Shown one piece after another: positions 23,944-33,555 of a stretch of 64,000 bases of DNA. Within the stretch, counting starts at the first letter, position 1, and each line of letters begins with the position of its first letter. The DNA lies in NCBI RefSeq assembly GCF_014193695.1, contig NZ_JACHZR010000010.1:48731-112730 (forward strand). The letters run 5' to 3'. Position numbers and translations under genes: made by a program. The DNA comes from Rhizobium sp. BK316 (GTDB taxonomy: Bacteria > Pseudomonadota > Alphaproteobacteria > Rhizobiales > Rhizobiaceae). The notes under the pieces were generated by a model. It ran no database searches. It was not told the origin of the DNA and saw only the letters and a list, made by a program, of their open reading frames with translations.

Positions 23944-26563
23944 TGTTTACAATCCTCTGTGGAACTACGATGATTTTCTTCGGTGCCTGACCGTTCAAGA
24001 CATTTTTCACCGCGTCCAATTCCAGCACGGCTTCGGTGACGGCATTCTGATCTGCGTCGCGCGAAATTGTCAATTCGGCGCGCTTCTTGCCGTTGATCTG
24101 CACGGGAAGGATCACGTCGTTTTCGACGACGAGCGATTCGTCATAATCCGGCCAGGCCGCATGGGCGATGAGGTTCTTGTTGCCGAGGGTCATCCAGCAT
24201 TCCTCGGCCAAGTGTGGCGTCATGGGTGCAACGAGCTGGACCAGGATCTCGGCAGCGTTTCGGATGGCGGCCCGATAAGCTAGATCGCCCTCGCCGTTTG
24301 CCACCTTCGTCAGCGGGCCTGCCAGCGCGTTGACGAGTTCGTAGATGCGGGCGACTGCCTTGTTGAACCAGAGCCTGTCGTAATCGTTCTGGACGGCCTT
24401 CAGCGTCTTGTGCGCAAGCTGCGAGATCGCCAGTGCTTCGCCTTCCTTTGCCGGTTTGGGTTCGACGGCGGACAATGCCTCTGCCGCTTCAGAAATCAGG
24501 CGCCAGAGGCGCTGCGTGAAGCGATGAGCGCCTTCGACCCCGGCTTCGGACCAGATGACGTCACGATCGGGCGGAGAGTCGGACAGAACGAAGAAACGAG
24601 CAGTATCGGCGCCGTAAGACGCGATGATATCGTCGGGGTCTACAACGTTCTTCTTCGACTTCGACATCTTTTCGATCGAGCCGATGGCGATTTCCTCGCC
24701 TCCATCAAGCAGATAGGCGCTGCGCTTCCCATCGATCTCCTCGATGCGGATATCGGCGGGCGAAATCCATTCGCGGTGCATGCCGGTGCCGCGGCTATAG
24801 GTCTCATGGACCACCATGCCTTGAGTGAAGAGGCCCTTGAAGGGCTCCTTGACGTCTACATGGCCGGTCTCGCGCATTGCCCGCGTGAAGAAGCGCGAAT
24901 AAAGCAGGTGCAGGATCGCGTGTTCGATACCGCCGATATACTGGTCGACCGGCAGCCACCGATTGGCTGCGGCCGGGTCCGTCGGCTGCTTCTCCCAAGG
25001 TGCCGTGAAGCGGGTGAAGTACCAGCTCGAATCGACAAAGGTGTCCATCGTATCCGTCTCGCGACGCGCATCCTTGCCACATTGCGGGCAGGAGACGTGA
25101 CGCCAGGTCGGGTGGCGATCCAGCGGATTACCGGGCTGATCGAAAGTCACATCCTGCGGCAGCTTTACTGGTAGATCCTTCTTCGGAACCGGGATAACGC
25201 CGCAGTCATCGCAATGGATGACCGGGATCGGGCAGCCCCAGTAGCGCTGGCGGGAGATACCCCAGTCGCGCAGGCGGAAATTGATCTTGCGTTCGCCCTG
25301 CGGCGCATTGCCGAGCAGGGTGGAAGACAGCCTGTCGGCAACGACCTGGAAGGCTTCGTCCGTCGACTTGCCATCGAGGAAGCGCGAGTTGATCATTACA
25401 CCTTCGCCGTCATAGGCGACATCGCCGACGGTGAAGCTTGCGGCATCGCCGTCCTTCGGCATGACGACCGGCACGACCGGCAGACCATATTTATGAGCGA
25501 AATCCAGGTCTCGCTGGTCGCCGGAGGGGCAGCCGAAGATGGCGCCCGTGCCATAATCCATCAGAACGAAGTTGGCGACGTAGACCGGCAGCTCCCAGGA
25601 AGGATCGAGCGGATGTTTCACGCGGATGCCCGTATCCATACCTTTCTTCTCGGCCGTCTCGAGTGCGGCAAGAGAAGTACCAGCGCGGCGGCATTCCTCG
25701 CAGAAGGCTTCGATATCGGCATTCTTGCCCGCCATCTCCTTGGCGAGCGGATGATCGGCGGCGATCGCCAGGAAGGAAGCGCCGAACAGCGTATCTGGGC
25801 GCGTTGTATAGACCGTTACTTCAGTTTCGCCGGCAGGTGCGGTTTCCGGAACGACTTCCCAGCGGACCGTCAGACCTTCGGAGCGGCCGATCCAGTTCTT
25901 CTGCATCAGGCGCACTTTTTCCGGCCACTGGTCGAGCGTATCGAGCGCGTCCAGCAGGTCCTGGCTGAAATCGGTGATCTTGAAGAACCATTGCGTCAAT
26001 TCGCGCTGTTCCACCAACGCGCCGGAGCGCCAGCCACGGCCGTCGATGACCTGTTCATTGGCGAGAACGGTGTTGTCGACCGGATCCCAATTCACCTTGG
26101 ACTGCTTGCGGTAAACGAGACCCTTTTCCAGGAAGTCCAGGAAAAGGTGTTGCTGTTGCTGGTAGTATTCGACGTCGCAGGTCGCAAATTCGCGCGACCA
26201 ATCCAGCGACAAGCCCATCGCCTTCAGCTGTGCCTTCATCGAGCCGATATTCTGATAGGTCCAGGAGGCGGGGTGTACGCCGCGCTCCATCGCTGCATTT
26301 TCTGCCGGCATGCCGAAGGCATCCCAGCCCATCGGATGAAGGACGTTGTAGCCACGGGCGCGTTTGTAACGTGCCACCACATCACCCATGGCATAGTTGC
26401 GGACATGGCCCATGTGGATACGGCCCGACGGATAGGGGAACATTTCCAGGACGTAATATTTCTCGCGCGGATCGGAATTGTCGGTCTCGAAGACCTTTTC
26501 CTCGTTCCATTTTTGCTGCCAGCGGGGCTCAGCATCGCGCGGATTGTAACGTTCGGTAGCCAT
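23933..26563 (-). CDS. leuS: Leucyl-tRNA synthetase
   Basis: Class Ia aminoacyl-tRNA synthetase charging tRNA-Leu. The 876 residues include the HIGH motif as HMGH (50-53, in FPYPSGRIHMGH), the CP1 editing domain (VYTTRPDTLFGASFLAIAADHPLA, about 245-270), a zinc-knuckle-like CxxC segment, the KMSKS motif (632-636), and the anticodon-binding C-terminus. It opens the leuS-lptE-holA leftward operon. A 500-codon open frame antisense to it is a codon-bias artefact. Confidence 0.98.
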   Translation of the reverse strand: MATERYNPRDAEPRWQQKWNEEKVFETDNSDPREKYYVLEMFPYPSGRIHMGHVRNYAMGDVVARYKRARGYNVLHPMGWDAFGMPAENAAMERGVHPASWTYQNIGSMKAQLKAMGLSLDWSREFATCDVEYYQQQQHLFLDFLEKGLVYRKQSKVNWDPVDNTVLANEQVIDGRGWRSGALVEQRELTQWFFKITDFSQDLLDALDTLDQWPEKVRLMQKNWIGRSEGLTVRWEVVPETAPAGETEVTVYTTRPDTLFGASFLAIAADHPLAKEMAGKNADIEAFCEECRRAGTSLAALETAEKKGMDTGIRVKHPLDPSWELPVYVANFVLMDYGTGAIFGCPSGDQRDLDFAHKYGLPVVPVVMPKDGDAASFTVGDVAYDGEGVMINSRFLDGKSTDEAFQVVADRLSSTLLGNAPQGERKINFRLRDWGISRQRYWGCPIPVIHCDDCGVIPVPKKDLPVKLPQDVTFDQPGNPLDRHPTWRHVSCPQCGKDARRETDTMDTFVDSSWYFTRFTAPWEKQPTDPAAANRWLPVDQYIGGIEHAILHLLYSRFFTRAMRETGHVDVKEPFKGLFTQGMVVHETYSRGTGMHREWISPADIRIEEIDGKRSAYLLDGGEEIAIGSIEKMSKSKKNVVDPDDIIASYGADTARFFVLSDSPPDRDVIWSEAGVEGAHRFTQRLWRLISEAAEALSAVEPKPAKEGEALAISQLAHKTLKAVQNDYDRLWFNKAVARIYELVNALAGPLTKVANGEGDLAYRAAIRNAAEILVQLVAPMTPHLAEECWMTLGNKNLIAHAAWPDYDESLVVENDVILPVQINGKKRAELTISRDADQNAVTEAVLELDAVKNVLNGQAPKKIIVVPQRIVNIVV

Positions 26564-26759
26564 AGTATCAGAATTTCCGGAAAATCAGGGGAGGTTGGTC
26601 GAGACCTTCACCATGAAACCATCCAAGCGTCAAGTTTTGCGGGCGCTTCAGGCGTTCGATCTCGGCTTTGGGGTGATTTCGTGGAGAGAAGTCTTGGCAA
26701 GGCCACTGCAGGTGATTAGTGCATTGCCAGTGAATTATGTGTGATGTCGGGGCAGCGCG

Positions 26760-27419
26760 ATGGAACTTCAAGAGCGGTTGAACGAGGTGCGGTCCAAGAT
26801 CGCTGCGGCAGAGCGGGATGCGGGGCGCTCCGCACGCTCCGTCGAGCTTGTGGCTGTCTCGAAGACCTTCGAGGCCGACACCATTGGCATGGCAATCGAA
26901 GCGGGCCAGCGCGTCTTCGGAGAAAACCGCGTCCAGGAAAGCCAGGGAAAATGGCCGGAGCTGAAAAAGGAAATGCCCGGCATCGAGTTGCACCTCATCG
27001 GTCCGCTGCAATCCAACAAGGCTGCCGAAGCAGTTGCGCTCTTTGACGTCATCGAGACCATTGACCGTGAGAAGATTGCCCGTGCCATAGCCGAGGAAAT
27101 GAAGCGGCAGGGCAAGGTGCTGCGTCTTTATGTGCAGGTCAATACTGGCCTGGAGCCACAGAAGGCTGGCATAGCACCAGATGATGCAGCGGCTTTCATA
27201 CACTTTTGTCGCGATGAGCTCGGCCTCACCATCGAAGGGCTGATGTGTATTCCACCGGCAGAAGAAAATCCCGGCCCGCACTTTGCCCTGCTCGCTACGC
27301 TCGCCGAAAAATGCGGCCTGAAAAAGCTTTCGATGGGCATGTCCGGCGACTATGAAACTGCCATAGCGTTCGGCGCGACCAGCGTGCGCGTCGGCTCGGC
27401 GATTTTCGGCGCACGTTAA
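26760..27419 (+). CDS. PLP-binding YggS/PROSC homeostasis protein
   Basis: A 219-residue member of the YggS/PLPBP family, which has an alanine-racemase-like N-terminal barrel but no known catalysis and maintains pyridoxal phosphate and amino acid balance. The PLP lysine is K35 (VAVSKTF), and family motifs FGENRVQE, HLIGPLQSNK and SMGMSGDYETAI are all present. It is divergent from leuS, with 196 bp between the starts, and stands alone. pdxY, a pyridoxal salvage kinase, occurs 18 kb away. Confidence 0.95.
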   Translation: MELQERLNEVRSKIAAAERDAGRSARSVELVAVSKTFEADTIGMAIEAGQRVFGENRVQESQGKWPELKKEMPGIELHLIGPLQSNKAAEAVALFDVIETIDREKIARAIAEEMKRQGKVLRLYVQVNTGLEPQKAGIAPDDAAAFIHFCRDELGLTIEGLMCIPPAEENPGPHFALLATLAEKCGLKKLSMGMSGDYETAIAFGATSVRVGSAIFGAR

Positions 27420-27834
27420 CGAATAGCGCAAGAGTGCCCTTCGAATCAGAGGATTACTCATGATTTGAGTGGGTATCCAGCGGCCGTTGTTTGGAAAGCG
27501 ATAATATTCATTAATACGAAAAAAGTTTAAGCGGGCGATTTCTCTGGTTAAGCTCAAATTGAGCAGCACCCGCGATAACTTCCTAAGCTTCTTAAATCAT
27601 TGAGGAATTCCTGCCGATTTCCGAAGCTTTCCCAAAGCCGATCGATTGCGGCCGCAAGCCCTAACGAGAGCTTAAATTAAATTTTCCGCAAGGCTAATTG
27701 AGGAATTGTTAACTATGTTGGGCGCAACCATTCGTTAACGGCAATGACCCGGCTCTCTCGGGTTTTGCATGAAGCGTCGCCGTTACCGGACTCGTCCGGA
27801 TGACCCCTTTCACTTTGATTGCGGAAAACGGAAC
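27420..27834. other. 415-bp intergenic region upstream of flagellin
   Basis: The region is AT-rich relative to the flanking genes. It holds a 13-bp palindrome GCTCAAATTGAGC (27551-27563) and a weak hairpin ACCCG/CGGGT followed by TTT (27747-27766). It presumably contains the flagellin promoter and a long untranslated leader. I could not assign a sigma-factor or regulator site, and no gene is visible. Confidence 0.5.
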
Positions 27835-28770
27835 ATGACAAGCATCCTCACCAACAACGCTGCCATGGCAGCGCTGCAGACCTTGCGCGGCGTAAACGAC
27901 AGCCTCAAGGATACCCAGGGCCGCGTCTCCTCGGGTTATCGTATCGACAAGGCTGCTGACAACGCTGCCTATTGGTCGATCGCAACGACCATGCGTTCGG
28001 ACAACAAGGCCCTCTCGGCCGTTTCCGACGCCCTCGGCCTCGGCGCTGCCAAGGTTGACACTGCCTATACCGCGATGGACAATGCCATCGATGTCGTCAC
28101 GGAAATCAAGGCCAAGATCGTCGCCGCGACCGAAAAGGGCGTCGACAAGACCAAGATCCAGGAAGAACTCGACCAGCTGCAGGAACAGCTGGTAAGCATT
28201 GCTCAGTCGGCTTCCTTCTCCGGTGAAAACTGGGTTGCCGGTGCTTCGGGCACGAAGAGCGTCGTCTCCTCATTCGTCCGTGACGGTTCCAATGCCGTCT
28301 CGGTCAAGATGACTGACTATGTTCTTGATGCGGGCACGCTCGGCAATGTGCTGTTCGGCATGAACAGCAACGGTACGATCCAGACGACGAGCGGCATCAT
28401 TGGCACTGCATTCAACGGGACCTATGGCAACACGGTTATCGTCATGCCGTCAATTTATGCTCTCGATATTACCAACTTCACGCAAGGCCAGCTTGACGGA
28501 GCGCTTTCCGGCGTCGAACTCGTGCTCCAGGCCCTGACGAATGCAGGCTCGCAGCTCGGCTCGATATCGACCCGAATTCAGCTGCAGGAAACCTTCGTCA
28601 GCGCCCTGGGTGACTCGATCGACTCAGGCGTCGGCCGCCTCGTCGACGCTGACATGGAAGAAGAGTCTTCCAAGCTCTCTGCCCTGCAGACGCAGCAGCA
28701 GCTTGCGATCCAGTCGCTCTCGATCGCCAATTCCTCGGCACAGAACATTCTCTCGCTCTTCCGCAGCTAA
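27835..28770 (+). CDS. Flagellin
   Basis: The structural subunit of the flagellar filament, exported through the flagellar type III apparatus. The 311-residue protein has the conserved N-terminal D0/D1 domain (TSILTNNAAMAALQTL, then VSSGYRIDKAADNAAYWSIATTM) and C-terminal D1/D0 domain (GRLVDADMEEESSKLSALQTQQQLAIQSLSIANSSAQNIL without break), with a short variable centre and no cysteine. This is the usual rhizobial complex-flagellin size. The start at 27835 gives the standard N-terminus; an open frame 22 codons upstream is unrelated. No other motility gene is present, so it is an orphan flagellin away from the main cluster. Confidence 0.95.
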   Translation: MTSILTNNAAMAALQTLRGVNDSLKDTQGRVSSGYRIDKAADNAAYWSIATTMRSDNKALSAVSDALGLGAAKVDTAYTAMDNAIDVVTEIKAKIVAATEKGVDKTKIQEELDQLQEQLVSIAQSASFSGENWVAGASGTKSVVSSFVRDGSNAVSVKMTDYVLDAGTLGNVLFGMNSNGTIQTTSGIIGTAFNGTYGNTVIVMPSIYALDITNFTQGQLDGALSGVELVLQALTNAGSQLGSISTRIQLQETFVSALGDSIDSGVGRLVDADMEEESSKLSALQTQQQLAIQSLSIANSSAQNILSLFRS

Positions 28771-28795
28771 TAGCGCGCAGGAGAACGGCAACAAA

Positions 28796-28819
28796 AAACC
28801 CCGCCATTGGCGGGGTTTA
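28796..28819. terminator. Terminator between flagellin and the DUF1013 gene
   Basis: A 10-bp stem AAACCCCGCC/GGCGGGGTTT with a three-base loop and an A run before it and TTTATT after it. It serves convergent genes. Confidence 0.85.
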
Positions 28820-28841
28820 TTCATTTCAGGATATGACGATC

Positions 28842-29543
28842 TCAGAACTGATCGTCTTCATCCTCGTCCTTAGGCGTCGAACGCAGCGAGCTCAGCTTGC
28901 GGAAAACGGCATCGGCATCGATTTCCTTTTCTTCCTCGCGCTCGTAGCTTGGCGTCAGACGCTCGGTTTCCTGAGCGGACTGCAACGTTGCGCCGAGTTC
29001 GGCAGCGGTCGGCAACGGACGGCCCTTGGACGCCTTTTCCACTTCCATGTCGAGATCGATCTGGCTGCAAAGGCCGAGCGTGACCGGGTCCATCGGTGCC
29101 AGGTTTGCCGAATTCCAATGGGTGCGCTCGCGGATCTGCTCGATCGTGGACTTGGTAGTGCCGACGAGACGCGAGATCTGGGCATCCTTCAGTTCCGGAT
29201 GGTTGCGAACCAGCCAGAGAATGGCGTTCGGGCGGTCCTGGCGCTTGGAAACCGGCGTATAGCGCGGGCCGCGGCGTTTGGATTCCGGCACGCGGACCTT
29301 CGGTTCGGAGAGCTTCAGCTTGTAGTTCGGGTTGCCTTCGGCGCGGGCGATCTCATCGCGAGAAAGCTGTCCGGTGGCGATCGGGTCGAGGCCCTTGATG
29401 CCCTGCGCGGCTTCGCCATCGGCGATTGCCTTGACTTCGAGCGGATGCAGTTTGCAGAACTGAGCGATCTGGTCGAAAGACAGGGCTGTATTGTCGACGA
29501 GCCAGATGGCAGTCGCCTTCGGCATGAGCAGCTGTTGAGCCAT
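28842..29543 (-). CDS. DUF1013 / TrcR-like cell-cycle transcriptional regulator
   Basis: A 233-residue cytoplasmic protein of the alphaproteobacteria-restricted DUF1013 family, annotated in newer databases as the cell-cycle regulator TrcR. It begins MAQQLLMPKATAIWLVDNTALSFDQIA, written here across residues 1-27, and carries two sigma-region-like helical segments (AIWLVDNTALSFDQIAQF and LWLVRNHPELKDAQISRLVG) that look like duplicated helix-turn-helix units. The C-terminus is acidic (KDEDEDDQF). The start at 29543 has AAGGA nine bases upstream. It is divergent from acs. The regulatory role is known only from family annotation. Confidence 0.85.
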   Translation of the reverse strand: MAQQLLMPKATAIWLVDNTALSFDQIAQFCKLHPLEVKAIADGEAAQGIKGLDPIATGQLSRDEIARAEGNPNYKLKLSEPKVRVPESKRRGPRYTPVSKRQDRPNAILWLVRNHPELKDAQISRLVGTTKSTIEQIRERTHWNSANLAPMDPVTLGLCSQIDLDMEVEKASKGRPLPTAAELGATLQSAQETERLTPSYEREEEKEIDADAVFRKLSSLRSTPKDEDEDDQF

Positions 29544-29662
29544 GGATATAGTCCTTCTATCGTCCGCGCCGGTCGCGGTCCGTGGATTGTCACCACAATG
29601 TCCGGGAAATATGGCGCTATATAATCGCACTGTCGCAGAATTGCAATTCTTCAGAAATGAAA

Positions 29663-29678
29663 TGACCTTTGTCTAATT
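29663..29678 (+). promoter_or_regulatory. 16-bp motif upstream of acs, shared with the MHS transporter gene
   Basis: TGACCTTTGTCTAATT ends 98 bp before the acs start. It matches 14 of 16 bases of the motif (read on the opposite strand) at 49352-49367 upstream of the MHS transporter. A common regulator is inferred. Confidence 0.4.
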
Positions 29679-29776
29679 GCCGTCATCAGACTACCTGATA
29701 TGAATTGCGCAATTCGAGTCCCGGTCGCTGCGTCGGAACCATCGGCCGTTGCATAGCCTTGTGAGGAGGAGTTTCC

Positions 29777-31732
29777 ATGTCGGAGAATATCTATCCGGTT
29801 TCCAAGCCGGTGAAGACCCGTGCGCTGATCGACCAGGCTAAATACGAGCAATGGTACGAGGAGAGCATTGAAAACCCCGACAAGTTCTGGGGCAAACACG
29901 GTAAGCGGATCGACTGGTTCAAGCCTTATACCAAGGTCAAAAATACGTCCTTCACCGGCAAGGTCTCAATAAAATGGTTCGAGGACGGCCAGACGAATGT
30001 TTCCTACAATTGCATCGACCGTCACCTGAAGACGAACGGCAACCAGACCGCCATCATCTTCGAAGGGGACAATCCCTATATCGATAAGAAGATCACTTAT
30101 AACGAGCTCTACGAGCATGTCTGCCGGATGGCGAACGTGCTGAAGAAGCACGGCGTCAAGAAGGGTGATCGCGTTACCATCTATATGCCGATGATTCCGG
30201 AAGCAGCCTACGCGATGCTCGCCTGCGCCCGCATCGGAGCGGTCCACTCCGTCGTTTTCGGCGGCTTTTCCCCCGAAGCGCTCGCCGGCCGTATCGTCGA
30301 CTGTGAATCCACCTTCGTCATCACCTGCGACGAGGGTATCCGCGGCGGTAAGCCGGTGCCGCTGAAGGACAATACAGATACGGCCATCCACATCGCCGCC
30401 CGTCAATATGTGGCGGTCAACAAGGTGCTCGTCGTGCGCCGTACCGGCGGCAAGACAGGCTGGGCGCCAGGCCGCGACCTCTGGTACCACCAGGAAATCG
30501 CCAAGGTGAAGCCGGAATGCCCACCGGTGAAGATGAGGGCCGAAGATCCGCTCTTCATCCTTTATACTTCGGGTTCGACGGGCAAGCCGAAGGGTGTTCT
30601 GCACACGACGGGTGGTTATCTCGTCTATGCGGCGATGACGCACGAATATGTCTTCGATTATCACCCTGGCGATATTTTCTGGTGCACGGCTGACGTCGGC
30701 TGGGTCACCGGCCACTCCTATATCGTCTACGGACCGCTCGCGAATTGTGCCACCACGCTGATGTTTGAAGGTGTGCCGAATTTCCCGGATCAGGGGCGCT
30801 TCTGGGAAGTCATCGATAAGCATAAAGTCAATATCTTCTACACGGCGCCGACGGCGATCCGTTCGCTCATGGGCGCCGGCGACCATTTCGTGACGCGCTC
30901 TTCCCGTGAGAGCCTGCGCGTGCTCGGCACGGTAGGCGAACCGATTAATCCGGAAGCTTGGGAATGGTATTACAATGTCGTCGGAGACAAACGCTGCCCG
31001 GTCATCGATACCTGGTGGCAGACGGAAACCGGTGGGCATATGATCACGCCGCTGCCGGGCGCGACCGACCTAAAGCCAGGCTCGGCCACCAAGCCCTTTT
31101 TCGGCGTCAAGCCGCAACTCGTCGACAATGAGGGCAAGGTGCTGGAAGGGGCGGCCGACGGCAATCTCTGCATCACCGACAGCTGGCCGGGCCAGATGCG
31201 CACGGTTTATGGCGATCACGAACGCTTCATCCAGACTTACTTCTCCACCTACAAGGGTAAGTATTTCACGGGCGATGGCTGCCGTCGCGACGAAGACGGC
31301 TATTTCTGGATCACCGGCCGCGTTGACGACGTTCTGAACGTTTCGGGCCACCGTCTCGGTACGGCGGAAGTCGAATCCGCCCTCGTCTCGCACAATCTCG
31401 TCTCCGAAGCGGCCGTCGTCGGCTATCCGCACCCGATCAAGGGCCAGGGCATCTATTGCTATGTCACGCTGATGGCGGGCAACGAAGGTTCGGACGAACT
31501 GCGCCAGCAGCTTGTCAAACATGTCCGCGCCGAAATCGGCCCGATCGCGGCCCCGGACAAGATCCAGTTCTCACCGGGCCTGCCGAAGACCCGCTCCGGC
31601 AAGATCATGCGCCGCATCCTGCGCAAGATTGCCGAAGACGATTTCGGTTCGCTTGGCGATACTTCCACGCTGGCAGATCCGGCTGTCGTCGACGATCTGA
31701 TTGCCAACCGGCAGAACAAGGCTACGGCTTGA
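29777..31732 (+). CDS. acs: Acetyl-CoA synthetase (AMP-forming)
   Basis: Activates acetate to acetyl-CoA through acetyl-AMP. The full-length 651-residue ANL-family enzyme shows the ATP-binding P-loop YTSGSTGKPKG (about 263-273), the motif WWQTETGG, the hinge GRVDDVLNVSGHRLGTAEVE, and the C-terminal catalytic lysine K609 in RSGKIMRR, which is the residue regulated by acetylation in other bacteria. GAGGAGG lies eight bases before the ATG. It is divergent from the TrcR-like gene, and a conserved 16-bp motif occurs in the gap. Confidence 0.97.
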   Translation: MSENIYPVSKPVKTRALIDQAKYEQWYEESIENPDKFWGKHGKRIDWFKPYTKVKNTSFTGKVSIKWFEDGQTNVSYNCIDRHLKTNGNQTAIIFEGDNPYIDKKITYNELYEHVCRMANVLKKHGVKKGDRVTIYMPMIPEAAYAMLACARIGAVHSVVFGGFSPEALAGRIVDCESTFVITCDEGIRGGKPVPLKDNTDTAIHIAARQYVAVNKVLVVRRTGGKTGWAPGRDLWYHQEIAKVKPECPPVKMRAEDPLFILYTSGSTGKPKGVLHTTGGYLVYAAMTHEYVFDYHPGDIFWCTADVGWVTGHSYIVYGPLANCATTLMFEGVPNFPDQGRFWEVIDKHKVNIFYTAPTAIRSLMGAGDHFVTRSSRESLRVLGTVGEPINPEAWEWYYNVVGDKRCPVIDTWWQTETGGHMITPLPGATDLKPGSATKPFFGVKPQLVDNEGKVLEGAADGNLCITDSWPGQMRTVYGDHERFIQTYFSTYKGKYFTGDGCRRDEDGYFWITGRVDDVLNVSGHRLGTAEVESALVSHNLVSEAAVVGYPHPIKGQGIYCYVTLMAGNEGSDELRQQLVKHVRAEIGPIAAPDKIQFSPGLPKTRSGKIMRRILRKIAEDDFGSLGDTSTLADPAVVDDLIANRQNKATA

Positions 31733-31764
31733 GTTAAAGGGCTGCTCCACCATCAGGAGCGGCC

Positions 31765-32208
31765 TCATTCTTCCGTGCAGGAAATCGGTGGTTTGCGGCC
31801 GCCATCATAGGAGCGAACCAGCCCGTCGGTGAGCAGATCCTGTGCAGGATTGCGCCCGTCGGGTAAGGTGACATTGGCGAGAATTCGTCCGAAATATTTG
31901 TCACCACTGATATCGGTCAATTTGATGCCCGTAACGCCTGAGGTCATTTGCTCCAGCGCGTGCCGCGCCTCGCGACCAGCTCTCCTGACTTCAGGGCATT
32001 TCGAATGCATTTCGGGTGCGTCGATGCCGCGAATTCGGACATACACTTCCATCGTCTGCTGTGGCCAGGGTGTCGCGGTGACCAGCAGCGTATCTCCATC
32101 AATGACCCTGATGATTTCAGCCGAAACCGGTCCGTCGATCTCATTCCGTGCCGCAAGAGCAGGCATGGCGAGAAGGAACACGAGAAAAACAGGAGTCAAC
32201 TTCATCAT
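31765..32208 (-). CDS. Secreted thermonuclease-like (SNase) family nuclease
   Basis: A 147-residue precursor with a signal peptide (cleavage expected after PALA at about residue 19) and a staphylococcal-nuclease OB-fold. The active-site pieces are visible: VIDGDT with D36/D38, RIRGIDAPE with its arginine, aspartate and glutamate, and a later arginine in YFGRILANV. It should hydrolyse phosphodiester bonds with calcium in the periplasm or medium. It is convergent with acs and lies just downstream of the DUF1674 gene. Confidence 0.9.
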   Translation of the reverse strand: MMKLTPVFLVFLLAMPALAARNEIDGPVSAEIIRVIDGDTLLVTATPWPQQTMEVYVRIRGIDAPEMHSKCPEVRRAGREARHALEQMTSGVTGIKLTDISGDKYFGRILANVTLPDGRNPAQDLLTDGLVRSYDGGRKPPISCTEE

Positions 32209-32256
32209 AAGAGGAATAAATTCCTCTTACATGCGAAAGTCAATAGGAATATTTAC

Positions 32257-32481
32257 TTAGAAATCAATCGCGCGGCCGTTGATTTCATAGTCGCCGAAGC
32301 GGGAGGGTTCCGCCCCGCCCCGTCCGCCGATCTCTGGCGGCAGTTCGGCGGGCTTGACGTTCTTGCGACGTTCCTCGGCTTCGGCAAGCGCACGCATGGC
32401 AGCAGGGGAAAGCATCTTGCGTGGCGGCTCGGAGCCTTCGGAAACCGGGGTTTCCACATTGTCGTTATCGGCCGTCTGCAT
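32257..32481 (-). CDS. DUF1674 small protein (SDHAF4-like)
   Basis: A 74-residue protein with the DUF1674 C-terminal signature PPEIGGRGGAEPSRFGDYE followed by NGRAIDF. The family is homologous to mitochondrial SDHAF4, which helps assemble the flavinated SdhA subunit of succinate dehydrogenase. The N-terminal half is charged and probably disordered. It is followed after 48 bp by the secreted nuclease gene and is divergent from htpX, 111 bp away. The function in rhizobia is inferred from homology. Confidence 0.9.
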   Translation of the reverse strand: MQTADNDNVETPVSEGSEPPRKMLSPAAMRALAEAEERRKNVKPAELPPEIGGRGGAEPSRFGDYEINGRAIDF

Positions 32482-32592
32482 GCTGCACTCCCGCCTAAAA
32501 ATATTGAAAATGGCTGGCGAATAACCAAATCATAGTGCGTCGGCGCCAGGATTTAAAGCATCGCGTCGCAATCAAGGAGATGGAGACCTCTG

Positions 32593-33555
32593 ATGAACCT
32601 TGTGCGTACTGCCATGTTGCTTGCCTTCATGACGGCGCTTTTCATGTTTGTCGGCTTTTTGATCGGCGGCCGGGGCGGCATGATGATCGCCTTTCTGATC
32701 GCTGCCGGCATGAATTTCTTCTCCTACTGGAATGCCGACCGGATGGTGCTGTCGGCCTATCGGGCACAGGAGGTCGATGAGCGCAACGCGCCGGAATTTT
32801 TCCGAATCGTGCGCGATCTAGCCCGTAATGCCGCTCTGCCCATGCCGAAGGTCTATCTCTATGACAGCCCTCAGCCGAATGCCTTTGCGACCGGCCGCAA
32901 TCCGCAAAATGCTGCTGTTGCCGCATCGACCGGCCTGCTGGCAGCTCTCTCGCCGGAAGAGGTTGCGGGCGTGATGGCGCATGAACTTGCTCACGTTCAG
33001 AACCGCGATACACTGACCATGACGATCACGGCTACGCTTGCCGGTGCGATTTCCATGCTCGGCAATTTTGCCTTCTTCTTCGGTGGCAATCGCGAAAACA
33101 ACAACAATCCTCTTGGCTTCATCGGCGTGCTCGTCGCGATGATCGTTGCGCCGCTTGCGGCCATGCTGGTGCAGATGGCGATCAGCCGTACGCGCGAATA
33201 TTCGGCCGACAGGCGTGGTGCTGAAATCTGCGGCAACCCGCTGTGGCTCGCCTCTGCGCTTGGGAAGATCGCTCGCGGCGCAGCACATGTGCCGAACTAT
33301 GATGCGGAGCGCAACCCGGCCACCGCGCACATGTTCATCATCAATCCGCTCTCCGGCGAGCGCATGGACAACCTGTTTTCGACCCATCCGGACACCGAAA
33401 ACCGCATCGCTGCCCTGCAGGAAATGGCGCGCGGAGGCTTCGACGTCTCGACGCAGCCGGTTCGCGCTGTTAATCCGACACGCAAATCGCGATCGGTCCC
33501 GAATGCCGGTTCTGGCCGCGGTGACTCGCAACCGCCAAAGGGTCCGTGGTCTTGA
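32593..33555 (+). CDS. htpX: HtpX-type membrane zinc metalloprotease (M48)
   Basis: An inner-membrane protease that degrades damaged membrane proteins. The 320 residues have two N-terminal membrane segments (about 7-24 and 26-44), the zinc site HELAH (130-134) with the third ligand in the SADRRGAE segment, two central membrane segments (about 143-160 and 172-195), and a hydrophilic tail. GGAGA lies six bases upstream of the ATG. The stop overlaps the start of the rsmB-like gene by four bases, so the two are coupled. I found no clear heat-shock promoter. Confidence 0.95.
   Translation: MNLVRTAMLLAFMTALFMFVGFLIGGRGGMMIAFLIAAGMNFFSYWNADRMVLSAYRAQEVDERNAPEFFRIVRDLARNAALPMPKVYLYDSPQPNAFATGRNPQNAAVAASTGLLAALSPEEVAGVMAHELAHVQNRDTLTMTITATLAGAISMLGNFAFFFGGNRENNNNPLGFIGVLVAMIVAPLAAMLVQMAISRTREYSADRRGAEICGNPLWLASALGKIARGAAHVPNYDAERNPATAHMFIINPLSGERMDNLFSTHPDTENRIAALQEMARGGFDVSTQPVRAVNPTRKSRSVPNAGSGRGDSQPPKGPWS

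Noticed and set aside
25214..26719. A 501-codon open frame opposite leuS
   Set aside because: Antisense shadow of leuS; no ribosome site or family signal.
26568..27569. A 333-codon leftward frame covering the yggS gene
   Set aside because: It mirrors yggS, whose motifs are intact on the plus strand; the leftward frame has no recognisable domain.
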